Shown piece after piece: positions 12,312-23,510 of a DNA stretch of 64,000 nucleotides. Below the pieces are notes generated by a model. The model searched no databases. It was not told where the DNA came from and saw only the letters and a list, made by a program, of their open reading frames with translations. Source of the stretch: Inia geoffrensis (Eukaryota > Chordata > Mammalia > Artiodactyla > Iniidae). The position numbers were made by a program, and so were the translations under genes. Every line of letters starts with the position of its first letter. The stretch's first letter is position 1. The stretch spans positions 73,888,784 through 73,952,783 of the forward strand of contig CM070910.1 in the NCBI GenBank assembly GCA_036417435.1, in the 5' to 3' direction.

Positions 12312-13259
12312 CCAAGCAAGCCTGCAATGGAAATCCGCACTACAAAGAAGTCTCACTTCCCACCAATCAAAAGGGCCTTCCGAAAAAAGTGTAAAATCCA
12401 GAGAGGCAGGACAGGCCATGGAGAACCAGCAGCCTTCTTATGCTGATGGGTGGGATGTAAATTGCAACAGCCACTCTGGAGAAGTGTATGGTGTTTCCTA
12501 GAACAAAGAAAAAAACTAGCTAGAGAGCCTAGGGCACTTCCACTTATGGTGCTATAGATTTGGAAAATTTCAATGAAAATGACACAGTCACACCAAAGTT
12601 TGGGGCTGCTCTGTTTACGGGAACCTTGACTATGGTACAAGTTTAATAGCCCAGAAAGAGAAAAGTGGATATAGAAGTTGTGGTGCTTACCTACATTGGA
12701 ATATCTCTCAACAATGAAATCAATGGCATCAGGCGAGTTGCAGCATAATGAGTGAATTTGGTACGAAGATTCTTAGTGAAATCAGTCACACAGAAAAAGA
12801 AACATCATAAGATATCACTAGTACTGGGAATGTAATCACGGCTCCACATGAACTGTATCACAGTTAGTAATTTCTGTGCAAGATGAACAGGAATAAGGAG
12901 TACCATTGAGCGACTATCTCTATGTGTTTTGACGGGCCCACTGAACTCTGATTTCCCACCAGGAAGAAGAATTCACCAAAGGCTCTGTGTGACATGGTAG
13001 AACCAGATTAGAGCCTGAAGCAACTCTTCGGTTTTGCAGTCAGCTCACAAGGAAGCTAGTTGACAAAAGGAGGTTGGGGACACTGTAATTCACAATCCTG
13101 CACAGTTACAAATGACCCCTATCATCCAAAAGTATATTGAAGGAAGGCTGTGAAGAGGACTTGAACGTGAAGCAGAATTGCAGAAAACAGATATCAGGTG
13201 GTAGATTAGAATTGTTCTGAAAATAAAGGTAAAGAGGCAGCACTTCGACAATGATGCAC
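12240..13259 (+). repeat. Satellite unit 8, internally deleted (1,020 bp)
   Basis: The unit runs normally through the L1-like part to about 12,857, then jumps to the AATTTCTGTG-GATGAACAGG segment that normally lies about 715 bp further on. The unit is therefore missing roughly 715 bp spanning the end of the L1-like part and the start of the non-L1 half. Confidence 0.85.
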
Positions 13260-13331
13260 TTGGTCAAAATGGGCGTATGTGTTTTTTCCTGAATATATTC
13301 CAAAAAAAACGCATACGCTCTTTTTGGCCAA
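13260..13331. repeat. Palindrome of satellite unit 9 (imperfect)
   Basis: Centre intact; right arm starts CCAAAAAAAACGCATACG and several pairs no longer match. Confidence 0.8.
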
Positions 13332-14045
13332 CAAACATGCCTGTAATGGAAATCTGCACTACAACGAAGTCTCACTTCCCACCGCTTAAAAGGGTCGTCT
13401 GAAAAAAGTGTAAAATCCGGAGAGGCAGGACTGTGCATGGAGTACAGGAAGCTTGGTTATGCTGATTGGCGGGATGTAATTTGCCAACAAGTACTCTGGA
13501 GATGTGTATGATGTTACCTGAAACATCTAAATATCCAAGCCACAGAGCCTAGGGCACTTCCACTTATGGCCCTATAGCTTAGGAAAATTTACCGAGGAAG
13601 ACACAACCACCCCAATATTTAGGGCTGCTGTGTTTTCAGCAATTTCCACTACAGTACAACTTATATATCCTGGAAAAAAAAATGGATAAAGACTTTGTGC
13701 TTCTTATGTATAATGAAATATCACTCAACAATGATATTAATGTAATCAGGCCTGTAGATGCAAAATGAATGCATTCCACTACGATGATTCTAAGTGAAAT
13801 AAGTCACACAGAAAAAGAAAATTATAAGTTATCACTAATAAAGGGAATGTAAACTTGGCTACACATGAACTGAATTACAAAACAGAACAGAGTCTCACAT
13901 TTAGGAAACAATCTTATGCTTTTTTAAGGGGAAAGTTGAGTTGGGGTGTGTCATAAAACCAGAGATTGAAATTAGCCCCAAAACCATTCCATAAGCCAAG
14001 TATGTAATAGACAGGACCTACTCCTTGCTCAAATAAATAAACTCA
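13260..14045 (+). repeat. Satellite unit 9, cut off by L1 sequence
   Basis: More diverged than units 1-7. The unit ends within its L1-like part just after the CCTACTCCTTGCTCAA segment (about 14,030), where separate L1 sequence begins. The palindrome at 13,260-13,331 is imperfect. Confidence 0.8.
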
Positions 14046-14795
14046 AAAATGAAGTATCATCTCACACCTGTTAGAATGGGCATTATCAGAAATTCTGCAA
14101 ACAACAAATGCTCGAAAGGTGTGGAGAAAAGGAAACCTCTTCCACTATTGTTGGGAATCTAAATTGATACAGTTACAATAGAGAACAGTGTGGAGGTTCC
14201 TTAAAAACTAACCATAAATTACCATATGATCCAGCCATCTCACTCCTGGGCATATATCCAGAAAAAAATCAAAAATCAAGAGGAGACTTTCACCACAAAG
14301 TTCATTGCATCACTATAATAGCCAGGTAATGGAAGCAACCTAAATGTCCACAGACATGTGAATGCATAAAGAGATGATGCATATATAAAATGGAATATTA
14401 CTCAGCCATAAGAATGAATGAAGTTGGATCATTTGTAGAGATGTCAATGGATCTAGAGACTGTCACAGAGAGTGAAGTATGTCAGAAAGAGAAAAACAAA
14501 TATTGTATATTAATGCATATATGTGGAACCTAGAAAAATTGTGCAGATGAACCAGTTTGTAAGCAGAAATAGAGCAACAGATGTAGAGAAAAAACATATG
14601 GACATCAAGTGGGAAAAGCTGTGGGGGGTAGGTGGTGGGAGGAGTTGAGAGATTCAGATTCGCATTTATATGTATAAAATAGATAACCAATAGATAAATA
14701 GATAACCAAGTATAAAATAGATAACCAATAAATACCTGCTGTATAAAAAACTAAAATATATTTCAAAATTTAAAAAATAATTAAAACAGAAAAAA
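14046..14795 (+). mobile_element. LINE-1 3' end (5'-truncated, cetartiodactyl type)
   Basis: This reads as the last part of an L1 element: the end of the ORF2 region (GAAGTATCATCTCACACC, then CATATGATCCAGCCAT, CTGGGCATATATCCAG and GGAATATTACTCAGCCAT), followed by a 3' UTR with TGTATAAAATAGATAACC and CCTGCTGTATAAAAAACTA. It is far less diverged from a typical L1 than the L1-like part inside the satellite units, so it is a younger, separate insertion. No frame is open over its length. It forms the left edge of the segment interrupting the satellite. ORF2 is the reverse transcriptase/endonuclease of L1; only its 3' end is present, so nothing functional remains. Confidence 0.85.
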
Positions 14796-14935
14796 AGGTT
14801 CTTCCCTTCACATACGTGTATTTATATGAATACATTATTTCCATGCTTATATCTGTAAATACAAAAAAGAAGAATAAAATCCACCCAGAACCCAAAATAA
14901 AAAAAAAAATAATAATAAAAAAAAATAAAAAAAAC
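14796..14935. repeat. AT-rich stretch ending in an A-rich simple repeat
   Basis: About 100 bp of AT-rich sequence with nothing recognisable, followed at 14,894-14,935 by a nearly pure A tract with scattered T (AATAATAAT). It may be the decayed poly(A) tail of a further insertion. Confidence 0.6.
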
Positions 14936-16138
14936 TAAACAGAACCCGCCAGTTACACAGAGGAAAACCGTATCAGGGCACTTGCTCCAGTTGTAAACAA
15001 TTCAGAAGTTGGTCAATGATGGGGAATCATCTCCCATTCAACCAGCAGCCCCCACGCAACAAGCATCCTCATTGTAAAGCTGGGGGACTGTGCCGAGACC
15101 TCTGTGAGTAAACGTGAGCTGAGCCCCAGGCCAGCTGCTGCTGAACTGTTCCCACCCTTCCCAGGTAAAACACCTGAATATGTGCAAGGACTTGAAAGCC
15201 TAGAGGAAGGGCCGTGGAGCCACACGAGCAACAGCATGCCGGCCGACTTGGTGCCTGCAGGCCAGCCAGGATGGTCCTGGCCCTGGGTGCTCTTCTGGAA
15301 GCCTTCCATTTCCCTGCCTGAGAAACCCCTCCTGTCCCGCCCCCACTGCTTTTTTTCCTCCCTCACCTCTGCCCAGGGAGAAATTCCAGCAGCACTTATA
15401 GGTGACACATCCTCTTCTTTAGCAGGTGGCAGCCTGGAAACTGCTGCAGAAAGTTCAGCAGAGCCCAACTCACACTAGGCCACTCACAAAGCCGTGACCT
15501 CTCAATCCCTCCCAGCAGCCCAGCCCCGAGACTAATGACAGGGCAGAGAATATGGTGTCAGGCAGAGCTGCAGGGGCTCTTGCTGCCTGGTGCGGTGTTT
15601 ATATTGACCTCAAAACAGGCACACCTGGGGAGGGCTGGCCCGATTGGTCAGGCTGCACAGGTCAGCCAATCCTCACCACTCAGGGGCTCACAGTTGCAGA
15701 AAATTGAAATCGCTGAAAGGGCCAGCTCCAAGGAACAGGTGTAGGCTCTTGAAAGTCCGGATACACAAGGGGCTGCTGCTCTGGTTTGTTTTCTAATCAT
15801 TTTATCTGGCCCATGAGTGGGAGACAACTTCAAGAAAATCCTCTCCTAATGAGAGGGACACAGAAGTCAGGGAGAGGAGGGGTCAGTGGTGGCTGGAGGC
15901 AGAGGCTTGGTGCCCTGGGTGCAGTGGATGTTTCTGGAAAACCAGGCAGAGGGAGGCCCTACAGAGTGATGCCCAGGGTCACAGACATGTTGGAGCTGCT
16001 GTTTGTTAGTTCAAGTCCTGCTCTGCGGTACTCTGTGTCAGCTCTGAGAGACAGGTGAGCTGAGGTTGCTCTGCAATGAGGGCTATGTGCACGGTTCCTC
16101 TTTGCCCAGCCCTGCCATGGTACCTGCAAGGGTAGCTC
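14936..16138. other. Unrecognised GC-richer segment, no gene supported
   Basis: Composition shifts abruptly to GC-richer, non-repetitive sequence. Open frames exist on both strands over nearly the same bases (151 codons on minus at 15,013-15,468; 124 codons on plus at 15,104-15,478), but they overlap antisense and neither shows a recognisable domain, signal peptide or splice context. It could be part of the retroviral insertion to its right or captured unique DNA. I cannot tell which. Confidence 0.5.
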
Positions 16139-16336
16139 TGTATCCTGGGATGGGCCTGACCAGGAGAGCCTTGTGGGCTGCTGGTGACCTGACCAGGTGA
16201 GACCCATATCCTGGTAGGGGCCTGACCATGAGAGCCCAATGGGCTGGGGTTGGGGTGGGGTTCCTGCCCAGGTGAGCTCCATATCCTGGTATTGGCCTGA
16301 CCACGAGAGGCAAATGGGCTGCTGGGGACCTGGTAA
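16139..16336 (+). repeat. Minisatellite, three diverged copies of ~57-75 bp
   Basis: Three successive blocks start with TATCCTGG at about 16,140, 16,207 and 16,281. Each continues through GGCCTGACCA and GGGCTG, and the first two reach CCAGGTGAG before the next block starts. The second copy carries an insertion rich in GGGGTTG. The copies are clearly related but not identical. Confidence 0.8.
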
Positions 16337-16339
16337 AGA

Positions 16340-17560
16340 ATGCCAGGACAGTCAGTTACGCCACCAAGGGTATACCTCCAGTAGTTCCTGATCCCTACAC
16401 ACTGCTAGTCATTCTACCAACCACCAGAACATAGTGTTCTGTATTAGACTTCAATGATGCCTTCTTTTGTATTCCGTTAGTCCCAGAGTCACAAGAAATT
16501 TTGCCTCGTGAGTGGCAGGACACAACATACAACAAAAACAATACTGCTGGGCCGTCTCGCCCCAAGGGTACAAAAATTCCCACACCATCTTTGGGAAAGC
16601 TTAGCTAAAGACCTAAAAGTTCTACCTCTGGAAAAGAAAACCCTCCTTCAATATGCAGACGCCATTCTGATCACCAGCTCTACTAAGGAGGCCTCTGAAC
16701 TACCAAGCCAATATAGGATAGAAGTTGTCCAAGAAAAAGCTCAAATATCACACACTAAGGTGACCTGCCTGGGCTTCATTCTCACACAAGGTCTGAGAAG
16801 CCCATCCCAGGAAAGGGAAGAAACCATTTTCAGCCTTAGCCCTTCTAAAAGTAGAAGACAGCTTAGGAGTTCCTGGGGAGGCTGGGGTTTGCTGCATCTG
16901 GATCCCGAACTACAGTCTAATAGCTGGGCCTCTATATGAAACACTGAAAGGAAAAAATGATGATCCTTTTGAATAGAATCCATAAGTAGTCTTTCAAGAA
17001 TGGAAAGAGCAGTCAATTCAGACCCTTGACATGGAACTCCCTAATTTAACTAAACCTTTTGACCTTTACATTCCTGGTGAAAGGTGAATTGCCATTGGAG
17101 TATTAGTGCAAAAACTGGGACCACTTGAAAAGGAACAACGGATGAATGCTAACCAGGTAGGATAAACTACGGTCACCAAGGGGCTTGGCCCACCACCACA
17201 TCTGACCAGGATACTGGCAGTATCTAAAAACCTGGAAATCAGCAGCCTGAAAGGCCACCTCCCTCCTAAGGGAAAAGGACCCCATGTGTTGATCCTAACC
17301 ACCAAACATGCCCTGAGGTTGCAGGGTTCGCTCCATGGGCACACTGACCTCGAGTGAGGAGGCCCTCCAACTCTAACCTCCAGAGAGATAACCGGGGGCA
17401 ACGAGGCCCCACGGCGACTCGTGTAACCATCACTTTACCTGGAGTTTCTCTCAGAAAACAACAAGAGTGTGTCAAGAAAGAGTAGACTACTGCTTTCAGG
17501 ACTTACTGCACCCAGAGGGGAGCTAATAAGCTTGGCAGGGGAACCGTATATCACACTGTC
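16340..17560 (+). pseudogene. Decayed endogenous retrovirus pol remnant (class I, gammaretrovirus-like)
   Basis: Conceptual reading in shifting plus-strand frames gives reverse-transcriptase-like segments in the expected order. A segment resembling the palm region lies near 16,400-16,600, the active-site region near 16,640-16,670, and a downstream segment containing LGFILTQG near 16,770-16,795. Weaker similarity to the connection region follows to about 17,450. The active-site motif of the family (Tyr-X-Asp-Asp) reads YADA at 16,652-16,663, so the second catalytic Asp is lost. In-frame stops and frameshifts break the reading, for example just before the motif-bearing frame opens at 16,508 and again after about 16,850. 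Protease, a complete RNase H, integrase and env are not recognisable. The element is an inactive relic. Class assignment is from the general wording of the segments and needs a domain search. Confidence 0.7.
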
Positions 17561-17880
17561 ACCATAGAAAAGCCTACAGCCACCGAGATGATGGTGGCCA
17601 ATAAGACCAGCTGGAGTCCTGGTTACCTCAAAAGGCTGTTGACTCAGTGTCCATCATGGTCTTGGATCACCACTGACCCTGGACTGACTGGGAGTTGAGC
17701 AGGCAAGGCTCTGACACCTGGTACTGTTTTTACATTAATTCAGGGACCTAATTGAAGAAAACAAAGACTACTGGTCAGAGCATCTAGGCTGGCAGAAACG
17801 GTCAGCCTAAGGTGGCCTAACAAATGTGGGGTGGGGTAAAACCTGCCCCCACATTGTCTCTGCACATCCCTTTCCTGTAC
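17561..17880. other. Degenerate sequence downstream of the retroviral pol remnant
   Basis: About 320 bp with no recognisable frame or repeat. Its position suggests remaining retroviral internal sequence, but I see no integrase or env signature. Confidence 0.4.
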
Positions 17881-18560
17881 CCTTAAAGGTCATTAGAATC
17901 TATAACACTTCCAATGCTGGTACTCAGGTGAACGAGCAGGGAGGCAGCAGCCCTGGGGACAATGAATCTCACCTGGAGGCTGCTGGGGAGAAGTTCTGAC
18001 CCTCACCCCCGGGTATGAGGGCTCCCAACTCAGCACTAAGCAGTTACAGAAGAGGGGTCTGTACACTCAGCACTCCAAGAATGAGGAACGGGACAAAAGG
18101 CAGAGGAGGGTTTTGTCACCAGCAAAGCCCTTTAAAAATCCCTGGGAGATAAAAATAGAATCTGGGCAATAAAATAAAGTCTAACCTTTGTTATCCTTTG
18201 TGATTTGTCTAATTTCACGTGCTGCTAGGTTCCCGCATGCAGAGCTGCCACACCCGGCACTTCAGACCAGATTTCCTACTACAGAATGGCTGGGTCGACA
18301 CTTCAGCTCCTGGGGCCCAGTGCAGGCTCCAAGATATAGAGCCTGAGCTGCATCCAACCCGGCCCCTGAGAGCTCTGCCCCCTCCCTCTCACTGACTCTG
18401 ACAGGACCTGTACACAGCAGGCCAACACACAGCCTGCGGGGTAGCGCATTCTCTCATCTCTCCATTCTCTGATCAAAATATAGTTTCCTTTGCTTCTGAA
18501 CCAAACTCAGTCTCGATCTGTTGGCTCTAATGACACTGAGAAGGGGGATACTTGTTGGGG
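17881..18560 (+). mobile_element. Possible LTR of the endogenous retrovirus
   Basis: The stretch has a polyadenylation signal (AATAAA at 18,168-18,173) followed by a T-rich segment, and a later U5-like stretch near 18,470-18,560 rich in CTTCTGAACCAAACTC. Its place downstream of pol fits a 3' LTR. I could not define clean TG...CA ends, target-site duplications or a matching 5' LTR, so the call is tentative. Confidence 0.4.
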
Positions 18561-18899
18561 TCCATTCTGGAGGATCAGTAACAGAAATTGATAACATTGT
18601 AACTTCAATGAACAGATGTGTGAGCCAAACTGTAATTAACATAGAACAGTATATAAGGCTCGGGTAAAATAAGATGTTTCTAAAACTTCCATTTTATATT
18701 TCCATCATTCTATTATAAGCAAGTTCAGTGAAAAGATTTGTCTTATTTGTCAGGTCAATATTAGAGAAATGAAGTGATATCTTTCCAAGGATGTACATCT
18801 AATAATCTTGGTTAAAGCTTCAATCTTGTTTTAAATGCTTTTCCGTTGAAAATTATACTGCTGTTTCAGCTCCCCCATTTCTGAGAAGTATAAAATCTT
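18561..18899. other. AT-rich intergenic sequence, nothing recognised
   Basis: No open frame, repeat or RNA gene that I can support. It separates the LTR-like stretch from the next L1 fragment. Confidence 0.5.
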
Positions 18900-19083
18900 A
18901 TAATTTATTATTACCAAAGGGGAAAATGGGAGGAGGGATAAATTAACAGTTTGGGATTAACACATACACACTGCTATGTATAAAGTAGATCATCAACAAG
19001 GAACTACTGTATAGCATAGGGAACTACACTCAATATTTTGCAATAACATATAAGGGGAAAAAATCTGAAAAAGAATAGATACT
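18900..19083 (+). mobile_element. LINE-1 3'-UTR fragment (cetartiodactyl type)
   Basis: The order ACCAAAGGGGAAAATGGG, GTTTGGGATTAACACATACA, AAGGAACTACTGTATAGCAT, then GAATCTGAAAAAGAAT-like sequence matches the 3' UTR of cetartiodactyl L1 elements. It lacks both the ORF2 end and a clear poly(A) tail. Its subtype differs from the L1 end at 14,046, so it is probably a separate, older insertion. Confidence 0.85.
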
Positions 19084-19226
19084 TTTATTGACATCATCTG
19101 TCAATGGCACTTAAAAAGTAACCTAAGGGAAGCCGTTGGTGAGTGCTTCTGACCCTGACGACAACAATCATCTAAAATTCGCACTCTGCCTACATCCCAA
19201 GGCCCAAGGCGGCAGGATTTCTAAAA
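19084..19226. other. Short unique stretch at the right edge of the interrupting segment
   Basis: About 140 bp of non-repetitive sequence. At about 19,227 it passes directly into the satellite a few bases before the palindrome. Confidence 0.5.
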
Positions 19227-20984
19227 TGGTGCAGTTGGCCAAAAAGGGAGTATGCATTTTCTCCTGAATATATTCAGGAAAACACGCATATGCACATTAT
19301 GGGCAACCAAGCAAGCAAGCAATGCAAATCTGCACACCAAAGAAGTCTCATTTCCCACCGGTCAAAAGGGCCATCCGAAAAAAATGTAAAATGCAGAAAT
19401 GCAGGACAGGCCATGAAGAACGGGCAGCCTTTATACACTGATGGGCGGTGTGTAAACTGAGAAGAGGCACTCTGGGCAAGTGTATCCTGGTTTGTAAATC
19501 ATCTAAAAAGCAGAGCTACAGAGCATAGGGCACTTGCAATCACAGGAGTATATCTAGAGAAGTCAAAAAATCAAAAAGACACAGGCACAACAAAGTTTAG
19601 GGCTGCTCTGTTTACTAGAACCTCGACTTCAGTACACCTTAAATATCCCAGGAAAGAGAACAATGGATAAAGAAGGTGTGGTACTTACGTACAATGGAAT
19701 ATCTCTTCACTATGAAATCAATGTAATAAGGCTAGTAGAAGCATAAAGAATGGATTGAGTTTTGATGATACTGCTTGAGTTAAGTCACACAGAAAAAGAA
19801 ACATATAATAAGATATCACTCATAGAGGGAATGTAAATATGACTGCACAACAACTGAATTACAAAACAAGAGTGCCTCACATTTAGAAAACACACTTATG
19901 TCAGCTTAAGGGGAAAGGTGAAGTGGGGTGATGCATAAAATCAGAGTTTGAAATTAACACAGATACCATTCAATAAACCAAATACGTAATAGACAAGATC
20001 TACACCTTGCTCAATGAACTGGCCTCAACACACCCTATTCACCACAGAGGAATATATGTGAGTAGTAGCAATCTTAAAACCTATGTATTGATACATCTCC
20101 ATAAGGGAATCAAGTGTGTGCAGAGTGGCACAAACACAGCAGTGAAAATCAGCTAAACACCATTATAAAAATAAATTTTAAAAACAAAACACAGAGACAA
20201 AGAAAGAGAGAAACATTCGTACAAAATTGTTTCAGGGGCTGTGATGCAAAGTGGATTGACCACATATAAACCCATAGCTGGATAAGACATAAGGCTGGAC
20301 ACATGGGGATGTGAGGATTGGTGAGCTTTGGTGAGCAAATGCTGACCCTCTACTACAATACTTAAAGCTATTCATTCCATTGGTCACAACACTCCAGGTT
20401 TAAGGGAATCTTCTTACAGTGAAACCATGCATGAGAAACCCAACAGATGGTATACCATGTGATTGGGAAAGGTTTCTAAAGTGCACCTCATTTTTCCTCT
20501 ACTGAGTCACAGGATTGACTTTCCAGCCGCTTTACTAACAATCACACCACTTGGATAGTCAATGCCTTTAATTTCCTGTTTTGCACAGTCTGCAATTAGT
20601 GCAGAGGATGAATGGGAAGAGGGAGAAACAATGAGAAATTAGCTGTAAGGGCTTTGATGGGCACATTTCACTCTCATGTCACATCAGCAAGAAGTATTAA
20701 CCAAAGGCTCAGCAAGTCGCCTGAAAACAAGTATATGGATTGAAGCAATCTTGCAGTTTTTCAGTCAGCTCACAAGAAAGGAAGTTGAAAAAAGGAGCTC
20801 AGAGGAACTGTAATTAACAAAACAGCAGAGTTACAAATGACCGCTATCATCCAGAAATATATTGAAGTAAGGATGTGAAGAAGACTTGAAAGCGAGGGAG
20901 AATCGCAGGAAAGCGATTTCAGGTGGTAGATTGGAATTACATTTAAAGCATAGGAAAAGAGGCACAACTTCAACAATGATGCAC
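19227..20984 (+). repeat. Satellite unit 10 (diverged; 1,750 bp palindrome to palindrome)
   Basis: Same architecture and direction as units 1-9 but with many more substitutions, as expected at an array edge that escapes homogenisation. The palindrome-to-palindrome distance (19,235 to 20,985) is 1,750 bp. Confidence 0.85.
19235..19306. repeat. Palindrome of satellite unit 10 (imperfect)
   Basis: Centre CCTGAATATATTCAGG intact; outer arms diverged (GGGAGTATGC left, TGCACATTATGG right). Confidence 0.8.
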
Positions 20985-21056
20985 ATGGCCAAAAAGGGCG
21001 TATGCGTTTTTTCCTGATTATATTCAGGACAAGACACATACAACCTTTTTGGCCAA
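20985..21056. repeat. Palindrome of satellite unit 11 (imperfect)
   Basis: Left arm close to consensus; the centre (CTGATTATATTCAG) and right arm (GACAAGACACATACAACC) carry several changes. Confidence 0.8.
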
Positions 21057-21958
21057 CCAAGAAAGCCTGCAATTGAAATCCGCACTACAATGAAGTCTCA
21101 CGTCCCAATGCTCAAAAGAGCTGTCTGAAAAAAATTGTAAATTCCAGAGAGGCAGGACAGAAAGTGGAGAACAGGCAGTCTTTTTATGCTTTTGGGCGGG
21201 ATGTAAATTGTCAACAGCCACTCTGGAGAAGTATAAGGTGTTTTCGGAAACATATAAAAAACAAAGCTACAGAACCGAGGGCACTTCCACTCATGGTTCT
21301 ATAGATTAGGAAAATTCAACTGAAAAAGACACAGCCACCTCAAATTTTGGGGCTGCTCTGTTTACAAGAACCTCGACTACGGTACAACTTCAATAGCCCA
21401 GAGAGAGAAAAATGGATATAGAAGTTGTGGTACTTACCTACAATGGAATATCACTCATCAATGAAATCAATGGCATCAGGCCAGTAGCAGCATAATGAGT
21501 GGATTTAGGTACGATGATTCTAAGTGAAATAAGTCACACAGAAAAAGAAACATCATAAGATATCACTAATACCGGGAATGTAAACACGGCTACACATGAA
21601 ATGTATTACGAAACACAACAGAGTCTCACCTTTACAAAAGAAACTTATGGTGGCTTAAGAGGAAAGGTGAGTAAGGAGGCTGCATAAAACCAGAGGTTGA
21701 AATTAGTACAGATACCGTTCCATAAGCCATATGTATAGTAGCCAAGACCTACTCCCTTTCTCAATTAAATGGACTGAACACCCCGTATTCAATGCCTAGG
21801 AATATACCTTATTATGAAGAAACTGAAAACCCATGTATTAATACGTCTCCATAATAGAATCATATGTGTGTACAGTGGCAAAAACACAGCATTGAAAATA
21901 AGCTAAATCCCATTATAAAAATAATTTGTAAAAACAACACACAAAGACTGTTAAATAG
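20985..21958 (+). repeat. Satellite unit 11, cut off by the telomere-like satellite
   Basis: The unit proceeds through the palindrome and L1-like part to the segment after the A-rich end (ACAAAGACTGTTAAATAGA), then stops. Palindrome-to-break length is 974 bp of an expected ~1,735. Its second part is closer to the consensus of units 1-7 than unit 10 is. Confidence 0.85.
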
Positions 21959-23510
21959 ACCCTAAACCATTGCCTTACCCTAACCTGTACCCTAAACCCT
22001 CCCCATTTTCTAACCCTATCCCTAACCAGAACCCTAACACTAATCCTCACTCGAAGCCTTACCCTCACACGTGCCCTAATCCTAACCCGTAAACGAACAC
22101 TAACGTGTTCCCTCACAGGTACGCTAACCCCAAAACCGTTGCTGTGCCCTAACCTGTACCCTAAACACTCCCCATTCCCTAACACTTTCACTAACCAGAA
22201 ATCTCCACCTGACCCTTACTCGAAGCCTTACCCTCAACCGTGCCCTAATGGTAACCTGTATATGAACACTAAAACAGGCCCTCAAACATACAGTTACCCT
22301 AAACAGTTGCCGTAACCTAACCTGTACCCTAAACCGACTCAATTCCCTAACCCTAATCCTAAACGGAACCCTAAACCGGACGGAAAACCTAAGCCTTACA
22401 CACACACGTGCCCTAACCCTAAACCATAAATGAACACGAACCCGTGCCCTCACACATATGCTGATCCTAAACCGTTGCCGTACCCAAACCTTTACCCTAA
22501 ACCCTCCCCATTCCATAACATTAACCCTAGGCCGAACATAAAACCTGACCCTCACCCGAAGCCTTACCCTCACTCGTACCCTACTCCTAAACCGTACATG
22601 AACACTAACCTGTGCCCTCAAAAGTACGCTAAAGCTAAACCGTTGCCGTACCCTAACTTATACCCTAAGCCCTCCCCGTTCCGTAACCATAACCCTAATT
22701 CGAACCCTAACCCTGAACCTCACCCGAAGCGGTAAGCTCTCCTGTGCCCTAATCTTAAACCGTACACGAACACTAACCCGTGCCCTCACACGTACGCTAA
22801 CCCTAAAATGTGGCCGTACCCTAATCTGTTACCTAAACACTCCACGTTCCCTAACCCTAACCCTAACCCGAAACCTTACCCTGACTTTCACCTGAAACTT
22901 TACCCTCTCCCGTGCTCTAATCCTAACCTGTACATGAACACTAACCCATGCCGTCACACGTACACTAACCATAAATCATTGAAGTACACTAACATGTACC
23001 CTAAACCGTCCCCATTCCCTAACCCTAACCCTAACCCGAACCCTAACCCGGTCCCTCACCCGAAACTTTACCCTCAACTGTGCCCGAATCCTAAACCGAA
23101 AATGAACACTAACCCATGCCCTCACACGTATACTAACCCTAATCCATTAGCGTACCCTAACCTCTACCTTAAACACTCCCCGTTTGGTAACCCTAACCCT
23201 AAACCGCTCCCTAACCCTGAAACTCACCCAAAGACTTATCCTCTCCTGTGCACTAATCCTAAAACATACACGTACACTAACCCATGCCTCCATATGTATG
23301 CTAACCCTAAAACATTGTCATAACCTAACCTGTAACCTAAACACTCCCGTTCCCTAACCCTAACACTAACCCGAAACCTTACCCTTAGATTCACCCAAAG
23401 ACTTAACCTCACCCGTGCCCTAATCCTAACACGTACAATAATGCTAAACCATGCCCTCACACATACGCTAACACTAAACCGTTGCCGTACCCTAACCTGT
23501 ACCCTAAACC
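21959..23510 (+). repeat. Leading flank of the telomere-like array (about nine monomers)
   Basis: Monomers here are regularly spaced at 167-169 bp but are individually diverged and are not part of the 37-monomer repeat to the right. They sit next to the junction with the L1-derived satellite. Confidence 0.85.

Larger units (their letters stand above)
1..14045 (+). repeat. Tandem array of ~1,735-bp satellite units (common cetacean satellite-like)
   Basis: The same landmarks recur in the same order and direction about every 1,735 bp: a palindrome, an L1-like stretch, an A-rich end, then a non-L1 stretch. Palindrome starts lie at 127, 1,888, 3,625, 5,360, 7,094, about 8,761, 10,507, 12,240 and 13,260. 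From memory, the common cetacean satellite has a unit of about 1.75 kb in non-delphinoid whales and is reported to be L1-derived; both points fit. No gene is supported; short open frames of 60-130 codons recur only because the repeat recurs. Assignment to the named satellite rests on unit length and L1 content, not on an alignment. Confidence 0.85.

Noticed and set aside
17561..18560. Retroviral env gene downstream of pol.
   Set aside because: No frame, signal peptide or transmembrane pattern is recognisable; the stretch passes into LTR-like sequence.
14936..19226. tRNA, rRNA or other structural RNA genes in the non-satellite island.
   Set aside because: No internal promoter boxes, cloverleaf or ribosomal signature was seen.
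1..21958. CENP-B-box-like motif that would suggest a centromeric satellite.
   Set aside because: Candidate stretches such as CTTCGGATTTGCGG lack the required fixed positions. No match was seen by eye; a motif scan would settle it.
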